From the NCBI GenBank assembly GCA_963556195.1, contig CAUVYP010001208.1, positions 124,001 to 188,000 on the forward strand: a DNA stretch of 64,000 nucleotides, given 5' to 3'. This DNA is from Sepiola atlantica (taxonomy: Eukaryota; Mollusca; Cephalopoda; Sepiida; Sepiolidae). The position numbers and the translations under genes were made by a program. The notes below the pieces were generated by a model that saw only the letters and a list, made by a program, of their open reading frames with translations, was not told where the DNA came from and made no database searches. Positions 52,091 to 64,000 of this stretch are shown here, piece by piece; the stretch's first letter is position 1, and every line of letters begins with the position of its first letter.

Positions 52091-55000
52091 TTAGCGCGTT
52101 TTAAAGTTGATATCGCTTTTGTTTATAACTTCCACATTTATTCGAATTGTGCAACGAAACTTTGCACAGATTAGCGGATTACCATTTTACTACTGAAGTA
52201 CCAAGTTTCAGAAGTGCAGCTCTTGTACTGCCGGAGATATGTCGATACAAACTGAATACGCAAAACATCAACAAAATTTAGCCCGTTTTAAAGTTGATAT
52301 CGCTTTTGTTTATAACTTCCACATTTATTCGAATTGTGCAACGAAACTTTGCAGACAGTCGCGGAGGCACATTTTCTACTGAAGTACCAAGTTTCAGAAG
52401 TGCAGCTCTTGTACTGCCGGAGATATGTCGATACAAACTGAATACGCAAAACATCAACAAAATTTAGCGCGTTTTAAAGTTGATATCGCTTTTGTTTATA
52501 ACTTCCACATTTATTCGAATTGTGCAACGAAACTTTGCACAGATTAGCGGAGTCACATGTTCTACTGAAGTACCAAGTTTCAGAAGTGCAGCTCTTGTAC
52601 TGCCGGAGATATGTCGATACAAACTGAATACGCAAAACATCAACAAAATTTAGCGCGTTTTAAAGTTGATATCGCTTTTGTTTATAACTTCCACATTTAT
52701 TCGAATTGTGCAACGAAACTTTGCACAGATTAGCGGAGTCACATGTTCTACTGAAGTACCAAGTTTCAGAAGTGCAGCTCTTGTACTGCCGGAGATATGT
52801 CGATACAAACTGAATACGCAAAACATCAACAAAATTTAGCGCGTTTTAAAGTTGATATCGCTTTTGTTTATAACTTCCACATTTATTCGAATTGTGCAAC
52901 GAAACTTTGCACAGATTAGCGGAGTCACATGTTCTACTGAAGTACCAAGTTTCAGAAGTGCAGCTCTTGTACTGCCGGAGATATGTCGATACAAACTGAA
53001 TACGCAAAACATCAACAAAATTTAGCGCGTTTTAAAGTTGATATCGCTTTTGTTTATAACTTCCACATTTATTCGAATTGTGCAACGAAACTTTGCACAG
53101 ATTAGCGGAGTCACATGTTCTACTGAAGTACCAAGTTTCAGAAGTGCAGCTCTTGTACTGCCGGAGATATGTCGATACAAACTGAATACGAAAAACATCA
53201 ACAAAATTTAGCGCGTTTTAAAGTTGATATCGCTTTTGTTTATAACTTCCACATTTATTCGAATTGTGCAACGAAACTTTGCAGACAGTCGCGGATAGGC
53301 CTTTTCTCCTGAAGTACCAAGTTTCAGAAGTGCAGCTCTTGTACTGCCGGATATATGTCGATACAAACTGAATACGCAAAACATCAACAAAATTTAGCGC
53401 GTTTTAAAGTTGATATCGCTTTTGTTTATAACTTCCACATTTATTCGAATTGTGCAACGAAACTTTGCACAGATTAGCGGATTCACATTTTACTACTGAA
53501 GTACCAAGTTTCAGAAGTGCAGCTCTTGTACTGCCGGAGATATGTCGATACAAACTGAATACGCAAAACATCAACAAAATTTAGCCCGTTTTAAAGTTGA
53601 TATCGCTTTTGTTTATAACTTCCACATTTATTCGAATTGTGCAACGAAACTTTGCACAGATTAGCGGAGTCACATGTTCTACTGAAGTACCAAGTTTCAG
53701 AAGTGCAGCTCTTGTACTGCCGGAGATATGTCGATACAAACTGAATACGCAAAACTTCAACAAAATTTAGCGCGTTTTAAAGTTGATATCGCTTTTGTTT
53801 ATAACTTCCACATTTATTCGAATTGTGCAACGAAACTTTGCACAGATTAGCGGAGTCACATGTTCTACTGAAGTACCAAGTTTCAGAAGTGCAGCTCTTG
53901 TACTGCCGGAGATATGTCGATACAAACTGAATACGCAAAACATCAACAAAATTTAGCGCGTTTTAAAGTTGATATCGCTTTTGTTTATAACTTCCACATT
54001 TATTCGAATTGTGCAACGAAACTTTGCACAGATTAGCGGAGTCACATGTTCTACTGAAGTACCAAGTTTCAGAAGTGCAGCTCTTGTACTGCCGGAGATA
54101 TGTCGATACAAACTGAATACGCAAAACATCAACAAAATTTAGCGCGTTTTAAAGTTGATATCGCTTTTGTTTATAACTTCCACATTTATTCGAATTGTGC
54201 AACGAAACTTTGCACAGATTAGCGGAGTCACATGTTCTACTGAAGTACCAAGTTTCAGAAGTGCAGCTCTTGTACTGCCGGAGATATGTCGATACAAACT
54301 GAATACGCAAAACATCAACAAAATTTAGCGCGTTTTAAAGTTGATATCGCTTTTGTTTATAACTTCCACATTTATTCGAATTGTGCAACGAAACTTTGCA
54401 CAGATTAGCGGAGTCACATGTTCTACTGAAGTACCAAGTTTCAGAAGTGCAGCTCTTGTACTGCCGGAGATATGTCGATACAAACTGAATACGCAAAACA
54501 TCAACAAAATTTAGCGCGTTTTAAAGTTGATATCGCTTTTGTTTATAACTTCCACATTTATTCGAATTGTGCAACGAAACTTTGCACAGATTAGCGGAGT
54601 CACATGTTCTACTGAAGTACCAAGTTTCAGAAGTGCAGCTCTTGTACTGCCGGAGATATGTCGATACAAACTGAATACGCAAAACATCAACAAAATTTAG
54701 CGCGTTTTAAAGTTGATATCGCTTTTGTTTATAACTTCCACATTTATTCGAATTGTGCAACGAAACTTTGCAGACAGTCGCGGATAGGCCTTTTCTCCTG
54801 AAGTACTAAGTTTCAGAAGTGCAGCTCTTGTACTGCCGGATATATGTCGATACAAACTGAATACGCAAAACATCAACAAAATTTAGCGCGTTTTAAAGTT
54901 GATATCGCTTTTGTTTATAACTTCCACATTTATTCGAATTGTGCAACGAAACTTTGCACAGATTAGCGGATTCACATTTTACTACTGAAGTACCAAGTTT

Positions 55001-58000
55001 CAGAAGTGCAGCTCTTGTACTGCCGGAGATATGTCGATACAAACTGAATACGCAAAACATCAACAAAATTTAGCCCGTTTTAAAGTTGATATCGCTTTTG
55101 TTTATAACTTCCTCATTTATTCGAATTGTGCAACGAAACTTTGCAGACAGTCGCGGAGGCACATGTTCTACTGAAGTACCAAGTTTCAGAAGTGCAGCTC
55201 TTGTACTGCCGGAGATATGTCGATACAAACTGAATACGCAAAACATCAACAAAATTTAGCGCGTTTTAAAGTTGATATCGCTTTTGTTTATAACTTCCAC
55301 ATTTATTCGAATTGTGCAACGAAACTTTGCACAGATTAGCGGAGTCACATGTTCTACTGAAGTACCAAGTTTCAGAAGTGCAGCTCTTGTACTGCCGGAG
55401 ATATGTCGATACAAACTGAATACGCAAAACATCAACAAAATTTAGCGCGTTTTAAAGTTGATATCGCTTTTGTTTATAACTTCCACATTTATTCGAATTG
55501 TGCAACGAAACTTTGCACAGATTAGCGGAGTCACATGTTCTACTGAAGTACCAAGTTTCAGAAGTGCAGCTCTGGTACTGCCGGAGATATGTCGATACAA
55601 ACTGAATACGCAAAACATCAACAAAATTTAGCGCGTTTTAAAGTTGATATCGCTTTTGTTTATAACTTCCACATTTATTCGAATTGTGCAACGAAACTTT
55701 GCAGACAGTCGCGGATAGGCCTTTTCTCCTGAAGTACCAAGTTTCAGAAGTGCAGCTCTTGTACTGCCGGATATATGTCGATACAAACTGAATACGCAAA
55801 ACATCAACAAAATTTAGCGCGTTTTAAAGTTGATATCGCTTTTGTTTATAACTTCCACATTTATTCGAATTGTGCAACGAAACTTTGCACAGATTAGCGG
55901 ATTCACATTTTACTACTGAAGTACCAAGTTTCAGAAGTGCAGCTCTTGTACTGCCGGAGATATGTCGATACAAACTGAATACGCAAAACATCAACAAAAT
56001 TTAGCGCGTTTTAAAGTTGATATCGCTTTTGTTTATAACTTCCACATTTATTCGAATTGTGCAACGAAACTTTGCACAGATTAGCGGAGTCACATGTTCT
56101 ACTGAAGTACCAAGTTTCAGAAGTGCAGCTCTTGTACTGCCGGAGATATGTCGATACAAACTGAATACGCAAAACATCAACAAAATTTAGCGCGTTTTAA
56201 AGTTGATATCGCTTTTGTTTATAACTTCCACATTTATTCGAATTGTGCAACGAAACTTTGCACAGATTAGCGGAGTCACATGTTCTACTGAAGTACCAAG
56301 TTTCAGAAGTGCAGCTCTTGTACTGCCGGAGATATGTCGATACAAACTGAATACGCAAAACATCAACAAAATTTAGCGCGTTTTAAAGTTGATATCGCTT
56401 TTGTTTATAACTTCCACATTTATTCGAATTGTGCAACGAAACTTTGCACAGATTAGCGGAGTCACATGTTCTACTGAAGTACCAAGTTTCAGAAGTGCAG
56501 CTCTTGTACTGCCGGAGATATGTCGATACAAACTGAATACGCAAAACATCAACAAAATTTAGCGCGTTTTAAAGTTGATATCGCTTTTGTTTATAACTTC
56601 CACATTTATTCGAATTGTGCAACGAAACTTTGCAGACAGTCGCGGATAGGCCTTTTCTCCTGAAGTACCAAGTTTCAGAAGTGCAGCTCTTGTACTGCCG
56701 GATATATGTCGATACAAACTGAATACGCAAAACATCAACAAAATTTAGCGCGTTTTAAAGTTGATATCGCTTTTGTTTATAACTTCCACATTTATTCGAA
56801 TTGTGCAACGAAACTTTGCACAGATTAGCGGATTCACATTTTACTACTGAAGTACCAAGTTTCAGAAGTGCAGCTCTTGTACTGCCGGAGATATGTCGAT
56901 ACAAACTGAATACGCAAAACATCAACAAAATTTAGCCCGTTTTAAAGTTGATATCGCTTTTGTTTATAACTTCCACATTTATTCGAATTGTGCAACGAAA
57001 CTTTGCAGACAGTCGCGGAGGCACATGTTCTACTGAAGTACCAAGTTTCAGAAGTGCAGCTCTTGTACTGCCGGAGATATGTCGATACAAACTGAATACG
57101 CAAAACATCAACAAAATTTAGCGCGTTTTAAAGTTGATATCGCTTTTGTTTATAACTTCCACATTTATTCGAATTGTGCAACGAAACTTTGCACAGATTA
57201 GCGGAGTCACATGTTCTACTGAAGTACCAAGTTTCAGAAGTGCAGCTCTTGTACTGCCGGAGATATGTCGATACAAACTGAATACGCAAAACATCAACAA
57301 AATTTAGCGCGTTTTAAAGTTGATATCGCTTTTGTTTATAACTTCCACATTTATTCGAATTGTGCAACGAAACTTTGCACAGATTAGCGGAGTCACATGT
57401 TCTACTGAAGTACCAAGTTTCAGAAGTGCAGCTCTTGTACTGCCGGAGATATGTCGATACAAACTGAATACGCAAAACATCAACAAAATTTAGCGCGTTT
57501 TAAAGTTGATATCGCTTTTGTTTATAACTTCCACATTTATTCGAATTGTGCAACGAAACTTTGCACAGATTAGCGGAGTCACATGTTCTACTGAAGTACC
57601 AAGTTTCAGAAGTGCAGCTCTTGTACTGCCGGAGATATGTCGATACAAACTGAATACGCAAAACATCAACAAAATTTAGCGCGTTTTAAAGTTGATATCG
57701 CTTTTGTTTATAACTTCCACATTTATTCGAATTGTGCAACGAAACTTTGCACAGATTAGCGGAGTCACATGTTCTACTGAAGTACCAAGTTTCAGAAGTG
57801 CAGCTCTTGTACTGCCGGAGATATGTCGATACAAACTGAATACGCAAAACATCAACAAAATTTAGCGCGTTTTAAAGTTGATATCGCTTTTGTTTATAAC
57901 TTCCACATTTATTCGAATTGTGCAACGAAACTTTGCACAGATTAGCGGAGTCACATGTTCTACTGAAGTACGAAGTCTCAGAAGTGCAGCTCTTGTACTG

Positions 58001-58233
58001 CCGGAGATATGTCGATACAAACTGAATACGCAAAACATCAACAAAATTTAGCCCGTTTTAAAGTTGATATCGCTTTTGTTTATAACTTCCACATTTATTC
58101 GAATTGTGCAACGAAACTTTGCAGACAGTCGCGGATAGGTCTTTTCTCCTGAAGTACCAAGTTTCAGAAGTGCAGCTCTTGTACTGCCGGATATATGTCG
58201 ATACAAACTGAATACGCAAAACATCAACAAAAT
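52091..58233. repeat. H-(D)-A(n)-B cassettes with variable A number
   Basis: Five cassettes start at 52091, 53394, 54883, 55814 and 56745, with lengths of 7, 8, 5, 5 and 8 monomers. The A copies between D and B number two to six. The D position is a D, D' or hybrid monomer, or is missing (55814). All B copies here are the ttctcctg subtype. Confidence 0.88.
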
Positions 58234-60094
58234 TTAGCGCGTTTTAAAGTTGATATCGCTTTTGTTTATAACTTCCACATTTATTCGAATTGTGCAACGA
58301 AACTTTGCACAGATTAGCGGATTCACATTTTACTACTGAAGTACCAAGTTTCAGAAGTGCAGCTATGATACTGCCGGAGATATGTCGATACAAACTGAAT
58401 ACGCAAAACATCAACAAAATTTAGCCCGTTTTAAAGTTGATATCGCTTTTGTTTATAACTTCCACATTTATTCGAATTGTGCAACGAAACTTTGCAGACA
58501 GTCGCGGAGGCACATGTTCTACTGAAGTACCAAGTTTCAGAAGTGCAGCTCTTGTACTGCCGGAGATATGTCGATACAAACTGAATACGCAAAACATCAA
58601 CAAAATTTAGCGCGTTTTAAAGTTGATATCGCTTTTGTTTATAACTTCCACATTTATTCGAATTGTGCAACGAAACTTTGCACAGATTAGCGGAGTCACA
58701 TGTTCTACTGAAGTACCAAGTTTCAGAAGTGCAGCTCTTGTACTGCCGGAGATATGTCGATACAAACTGAATACGCAAAACATCAACAAAATTTAGCGCG
58801 TTTTAAAGTTGATATCGCTTTTGTTTATAACTTCCACATTTATTCGAATTGTGCAACGAAACTTTGCACACATTAGCGGAGTCACATGTTCTACTGAAGT
58901 ACCAAGTTTCAGAAGTGCAGCTCTTGTACTGCCGGAGATATGTCGATACAAACTGAATACGCAAAACATCAACAAAATTTAGCGCGTTTTAAAGTTGATA
59001 TCGCTTTTGTTTATAACTTCCACATTTATTCGAATTGTGCAACGAAACTTTGCACAGATTAGCGGAGTCACATGTTCTACTGAAGTACCAAGTTTCAGAA
59101 GTGCAGCTCTTGTACTGCCGGAGATATGTCGATACAAACTGAATACGCAAAACATCAACAAAATTTAGCGCGTTTTAAAGTTGATATCGCTTTTGTTTAT
59201 AACTTCCACATTTATTCGAATTGTGCAACGAAACTTTGCACAGATTAGCGGAGTCACATGTTCTACTGAAGTACCAAGTTTCAGAAGTGCAGCTCTTGTA
59301 CTGCCGGAGATATGTCGATACAAACTGAATACGCAAAACATCAACAAAATTTAGCGCGTTTTAAAGTTGATATCGCTTTTGTTTATAACTTCCACATTTA
59401 TTCGAATTGTGCAACGAAACTTTGCACAGATTAGCGGAGTCACATGTTCTACTGAAGTACCAAGTTTCAGAAGTGCAGCTCTTGTACTGCCGGAGATATG
59501 TCGATACAAACTGAATACGCAAAACATCAACAAAATTTAGCGCGTTTTAAAGTTGATATCGCTTTTGTTTATAACTTCCACATTTATTCGAATTGTGCAA
59601 CGAAACTTTGCACAGATTAGCGGAGTCACATGTTCTACTGAAGTACCAAGTTTCAGAAGTGCAGCTCTTGTACTGCCGGAGATATGTCGATACAAACTGA
59701 ATACGCAAAACATCAACAAAATTTAGCGCGTTTTAAAGTTGATATCGCTTTTGTTTATAACTTCCACATTTATTCGAATTGTGCAACGAAACTTTGCACA
59801 GATTAGCGGAGTCACATGTTCTACTGAAGTACCAAGTTTCAGAAGTGCAGCTCTTGTACTGCTGGAGATATGTTGATACAAACTGAATACGCAAAACATC
59901 AACAAAATTTAGCGCGTTTTAAAGTTGATATCGCTTTTGTTTATAACTTCCACATTTATTCGAATTGTGCAACGAAACTTTGCACAGATTAGCGGAGTCA
60001 CATGTTCTACTGAAGTACCAAGTTTCAGAAGTGCAGCTCTTGTACTGCCGGAGATATGTCGATACAAACTGAATACGCAAAACATCAACAAAAT
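58234..60094. repeat. 10-mer HOR, unit 1 (1861 bp)
   Basis: The order is H-D'-A-I-A-A-A-A-A-A. The H monomer has the private change agctatgata (58361) in place of agctcttgta. The A copy at 59723 has ctgctggag and tgttgatac. Confidence 0.9.
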
Positions 60095-61955
60095 TTAGCG
60101 CGTTTTAAAGTTGATATCGCTTTTGTTTATAACTTCCACATTTATTCGAATTGTGCAACGAAACTTTGCACAGATTAGCGGATTCACATTTTACTACTGA
60201 AGTACCAAGTTTCAGAAGTGCAGCTATGATACTGCCGGAGATATGTCGATACAAACTGAATACGCAAAACATCAACAAAATTTAGCCCGTTTTAAAGTTG
60301 ATATCGCTTTTGTTTATAACTTCCACATTTATTCGAATTGTGCAACGAAACTTTGCCGACAGTCGCGGAGGCACATGTTCTACTGAAGTACCAAGTTTCA
60401 GAAGTGCAGCTCTTGTACTGCCGGAGATATGTCGATACAAACTGAATACGCAAAACATCAACAAAATTTAGCGCGTTTTAAAGTTGATATCGCTTTTGTT
60501 TATAACTTCCACATTTATTCGAATTGTGCAACGAAACTTTGCACAGATTAGCGGAGTCACATGTTCTACTGAAGTACCAAGTTTCAGAAGTGCAGCTCTT
60601 GTACTGCTGGAGATATGTCGATACAAACTGAATACGCAAAACATCAACAAAATTTAGCGCGTTTTAAATTTGATATCGCTTTTGTTTATAACTTCCACAT
60701 TTATTCGAATTGTGCAACGAAACTTTGCACACATCAGCGGAGTCACATGTTCTACTGAAGTACCAAGTTTCAGAAGTGCAGCTCTTGTACTGCCGGAGAT
60801 ATGTCGATACAAACTGAATACGCAAAACATCAACAAAATTTAGCGCGTTTTAAAGTTGATATCGCTTTTGTTTATAACTTCCACATTTATTCGAATTGTG
60901 CAACGAAACTTTGCACAGATTAGCGGAGTCACATGTTCTACTGAAGTACCAAGTTTCAGAAGTGCAGCTCTTGTACTGCCGGAGATATGTCGATACAAAC
61001 TGAATACGCAAAACATCAACAAAATTTAGCGCGTTTTAAAGTTGATATCGCTTTTGTTTATAACTTCCACATTTATTCGAATTGTGCAACGAAACTTTGC
61101 ACAGATTAGCGGAGTCACATTTTCTACTGAAGTACCAAGTTTCAGAAGTGCAGCTCTTGTACTGCCGGAGATATGTCGATACAAACTGGATACGCAAAAC
61201 ATCAACAAAATTTAGCCCGTTTTAAAGTTGATATCGCTTTTGTTTATAACTTCCACATTTATTCGAATTGTGCAACGAAACTTTGCAGACAGTCGCGGAG
61301 ACACATGTTCTACTGAAGTACCAAGTTTCAGAAGTGCAGCTCCTGTACTGCCGGAGATATGTCGATACAAACTGAATACGCAAAACATCAACAAAATTTA
61401 GCGCGTTTTAAAGTTGATATCGCTTTTGTTTATATCTTCCACATTTATTCGAATTGTGCAACGAAACTTTGCACAGATTAGCGGAGTCACATGTTCTACT
61501 GAAGTACCAAGTTTCAGAAGTGCAGCTCTTGTACTGCCGGAGATATGTCGATACAAACTGAATACGCAAAACATCAACAAAATTTAGCGCGTTTTAAAGT
61601 TGATATCGCTTTTGTTTATAACTTCCACATTTATTCGAATTGTGCAACGAAACTTTGCACAGATTAGCGGAGTCACATGTTCTACTGAAGTACCAAGTTT
61701 CAGAAGTGCAGCTCTTGTACTGCTGGAGATATGTCGATACAAACTGAATACGCAAAACATCAACAAAATTTAGCGCGTTTTAAAGTTGATATCGCTTTTG
61801 TTTATAACTTCCACATTTATTCGAATTGTGCAACGAAACTTTGCACAGATTAGCGGAGTCACATGTTCTACTGAAGTACCAAGTTTCAGAAGTGCAGCTC
61901 TTGTACTGCCGGAGATATGTCGATACAAACTGAATACGCAAAACATCAACAAAAT
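60095..61955. repeat. 10-mer HOR, unit 2 (1861 bp)
   Basis: The order is H-D'-A-I-A-E-C-A-A-A. agctatgata recurs at 60222, exactly 1861 bp after unit 1, and ctgctggag at 61584 is 1861 bp after its counterpart. Monomers six to eight are replaced by E (actggatacg), C (ctcctgtactg) and A (tttatatcttcc). Confidence 0.9.
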
Positions 61956-63816
61956 TTAGCGCGTTTTAAAGTTGATATCGCTTTTGTTTATAACTTCCAC
62001 ATTTATTCGAATTGTGCAACGAAACTTTGCACAGATTAGCGGATTCACATTTTACTACTGAAGTACCAAGTTTCAGAAGTGCAGCTATGATACTGCCGGA
62101 GATATGTCGATACAAACTGAATACGCAAAACATCAACAAAATTTAGCCCGTTTTAAAGTTGATATCGCTTTTGTTTATAACTTCCACATTTATTCGAATT
62201 GTGCAACGAAACTTTGCAGACAGTCGCGGACGCACATGTTCTACTGAAGTACCAAGTTTCAGAAGTGCAGCTCTTGTACTGCCGGAGATATGTCGATACA
62301 AACTGAATACGCAAAACATCAACAAAATTTAGCGCGTTTTAAAGTTGATATCGCTTTTGTTTATAACTTCCACATTTATTCGAATTGTGCAACGAAACTT
62401 TGCACAGATTAGCGGAGTCACATGTTCTACTGAAGTACCAAGTTTCAGAAGTGCAGCTCTTGTACTGCCGGAGATATGTCGATACAAACTGAATACGCAA
62501 AACATCAACAAAATTTAGCGCGTTTTAAAGTTGATATCGCTTTTGTTTATAACTTCCACATTTATTCGAATTGTGCAACGAAACTTTGCACAAATTAGCG
62601 GAGTCACATGTTCTACTGAAGTACCAAGTTTCAGAAGTGCAGCTCTTGTACTGCCGGAGATATGTCGATACAAACTGAATACGCAAAACATCAACAAAAT
62701 TTAGCGCGTTTTAAAGTTGATATCGCTTTTGTTTATAACTTCCACATTTATTCGAATTGTGCAACGAAACTTTGCACAGATTAGCGGAGTCACATGTTCT
62801 ACTGAAGTACCAAGTTTCAGAAGTGCAGCTCTTGTACTGCCGGAGATATGTCGATACAAACTGAATACGCAAAACATCAACAAAATTTAGCGCGTTTTAA
62901 AGTTGATATCGCTTTTGTTTATAACTTCCACATTTATTCGAATTGTGCAACGAAACTTTGCACAGATTAGCGGAGTCACATTTTCTACTGAAGTACCAAG
63001 TTTCAGAAGTGCAGCTCTTGTACTGCCGGAGATATGTCGATACAAACTGGATACGCAAAACATCAACAAAATTTAGCCCGTTTTAAAGTTGATATCGCTT
63101 TTGTTTATAACTTCCACATTTATTCGAATTGTGCAACGAAACTTTGCAGACAGTCGCGGAGACACATGTTCTACTGAAGTACCAAGTTTCAGAAGTGCAG
63201 CTCCTGTACTGCCGGAGATATGTCGATACAAACTGAATACGCAAAACATCAACAAAATTTAGCGCGTTTTAAAGTTGATATCGCTTTTGTTTATATCTTC
63301 CACATTTATTCGAATTGTGCAACGAAACTTTGCACAGATTAGCGGAGTCACATGTTCTACTGAAGTACCAAGTTTCAGAAGTGCAGCTCTTGTACTGCCG
63401 GAGATATGTCGATACAAACTGAATACGCAAACTATCAACAAAATTTAGTGCGATTTAAAGTTGATATCACTTTTGTTTATAACTTAACCATTCTTTAGAA
63501 TTGTGCAACGAAACTTTGCAGAGATAAGCGGAGTCACATGCTCTACTGAAGTACCAAGTTTCAGAAGTGCAGCTCTTTTACTGCCGGAGATATGTCGATA
63601 CAAACTGAATACGCAAAACATCGACAAAATTTAGCGCGTTTTAAAGTTGATATCGCTTTTGTTTATAACTTCCACATTTATTCGAATTGTGCAACGAAAC
63701 TTTGCACAGATTAGCGGAGTAACATTTTCTACTGAAGTACTAAGTTTCAGAAGTGCAGCTCTTGTACTGCCGGAGATATGTCGATACAAACTGAATACGC
63801 AAAACATCGACAAAAT
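61956..63816. repeat. 10-mer HOR, unit 3 (1861 bp)
   Basis: The order is H-D'-A-A-A-E-C-A'-F-E. agctatgata recurs at 62083, again at 1861 bp. E, C and the tttatatcttcc monomer match unit 2, but that monomer now ends in aaactatc and is followed by F-E. The tail has therefore switched to the A'-F-E series typical of 18-30 kb. Confidence 0.88.
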
Positions 63817-64000
63817 TTAGCGCGTTTTAAAGTTGATATCGCTTTTGTTTATAACTTCCACATTTATTCGAATTGTGCAACGAAACTTTGCAGACAGTCG
63901 CGGAGGCACATTTTCTACTGAAGTACCAAGTTTCAGAAGTGCAGCTCTTGTACTGCCGGAGATATGTCGATACAAACTGAATACGCAAAACATCAACAAA
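63817..64000. repeat. Right-end monomer, 184 of 186 bases
   Basis: It has a D-type window (GACAGTCGCGGAGGCAC, cattttc) with a TTAGCGCG start, a D/A mosaic. The array continues beyond the window. Confidence 0.9.

Larger units (their letters stand above)
1..64000. repeat. 186-bp satellite DNA array, window-spanning
   Basis: The window is a continuous head-to-tail array of one 186-bp unit with no interruption and no inversion. With the phase set at TTAGCGCG there are 342 complete monomers between 164 and 63816. The count closes exactly as 342 x 186 plus 41 extra bases in 36 longer monomers. The canonical unit has 70 G+C of 186 (about 38%) and 9 CpG. It contains one EcoRV site (GATATC, monomer positions 19-24) and one BstBI site (TTCGAA, 51-56) in nearly every copy. 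Unit length, homogeneity and array length are typical of eukaryotic centromeric or pericentromeric satellites; that location is inference, since no flanking DNA is present. I do not recognise the family. Confidence 0.98.

Noticed and set aside
1..64000. CRISPR array
   Set aside because: Repeats are 186 bp and directly abutting, with no unique spacers and no cas genes.
1..64000. Retrotransposon, LTR or rDNA spacer origin
   Set aside because: No terminal repeats, target-site duplications, coding domains, polypurine tract or rRNA sequence appear anywhere in the unit.
1..64000. Identification of the species or named satellite family
   Set aside because: I do not recognise the monomer. A repeat-database or genome search with the 722-907 unit would settle it; naming one now would be a guess.

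Overview
The whole 64 kb window is one uninterrupted satellite-DNA array. A 186-bp unit is repeated head to tail in a single orientation from the first base to the last. Setting the phase at the TTAGCGCG motif gives 342 complete monomers (164-63816), a 163-bp partial at the left end and a 184-bp partial at the right end. Hand bookkeeping closes exactly: 342 x 186 plus 41 extra bases, found in 36 slightly longer monomers, accounts for the span. I see no gene, RNA gene, transposon, CRISPR array or unique DNA, so the array's true edges lie outside the window.

The organism must be a eukaryote: long, highly homogenized arrays of a near-nucleosome-length unit are typical of centromeric or pericentromeric heterochromatin. 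The monomer is about 38% GC and its CpG is not depleted (9 seen, about 6.6 expected). That fits a lineage with little CpG methylation, such as many insects, but is weak evidence. I do not recognise the satellite family and name no species.

Monomers are nearly identical outside a window at about monomer positions 77-100, where a few haplotypes define classes. A is canonical. B carries ATAGGCC. C has a GACAGTC left half, AGACACATG, and T12G. D has GACAGTC with AGGCAC and usually TTAGCCCG. E has cattttc instead of catgttc. F is a divergent type with CACCATTCTTTAG. G has GACCGTC with CACACG. H is a 187-bp type with ttactactg. I has CACACATTAG, and J has GTATTCACATTTTC. Class order is not random and reveals multi-monomer higher-order repeats (HORs) and segmental duplications.

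Layout: 1-9 kb is a mixed A/B/C/E/F/G domain. 9.1-19.0 kb is a tandem duplication of a roughly 5 kb block (4651-bp offset in its right half). 18.6-30.5 kb is a domain of 8-mer and 6-mer HORs with a long-range duplicate about 9.5-9.9 kb away. 30.5-40.5 kb is made of H-D-A(n)-B cassettes. 40-51 kb contains I and J monomers and a 21-mer/19-mer HOR pair. 51-58 kb has cassettes with variable A number. 58.2-63.8 kb is three units of a 1861-bp 10-mer HOR. Recurrent hybrid monomers and whole-monomer gains and losses show that unequal exchange and gene conversion shaped the array.

Each monomer can be read as an open frame of about 60 codons on the minus strand, because 186 is divisible by three. I treat these frames as by-products of the repeat, not genes. 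The points of most interest are the clustering of variation, a 7+7 bp dyad kept in some classes and broken in others, and the HOR structure.
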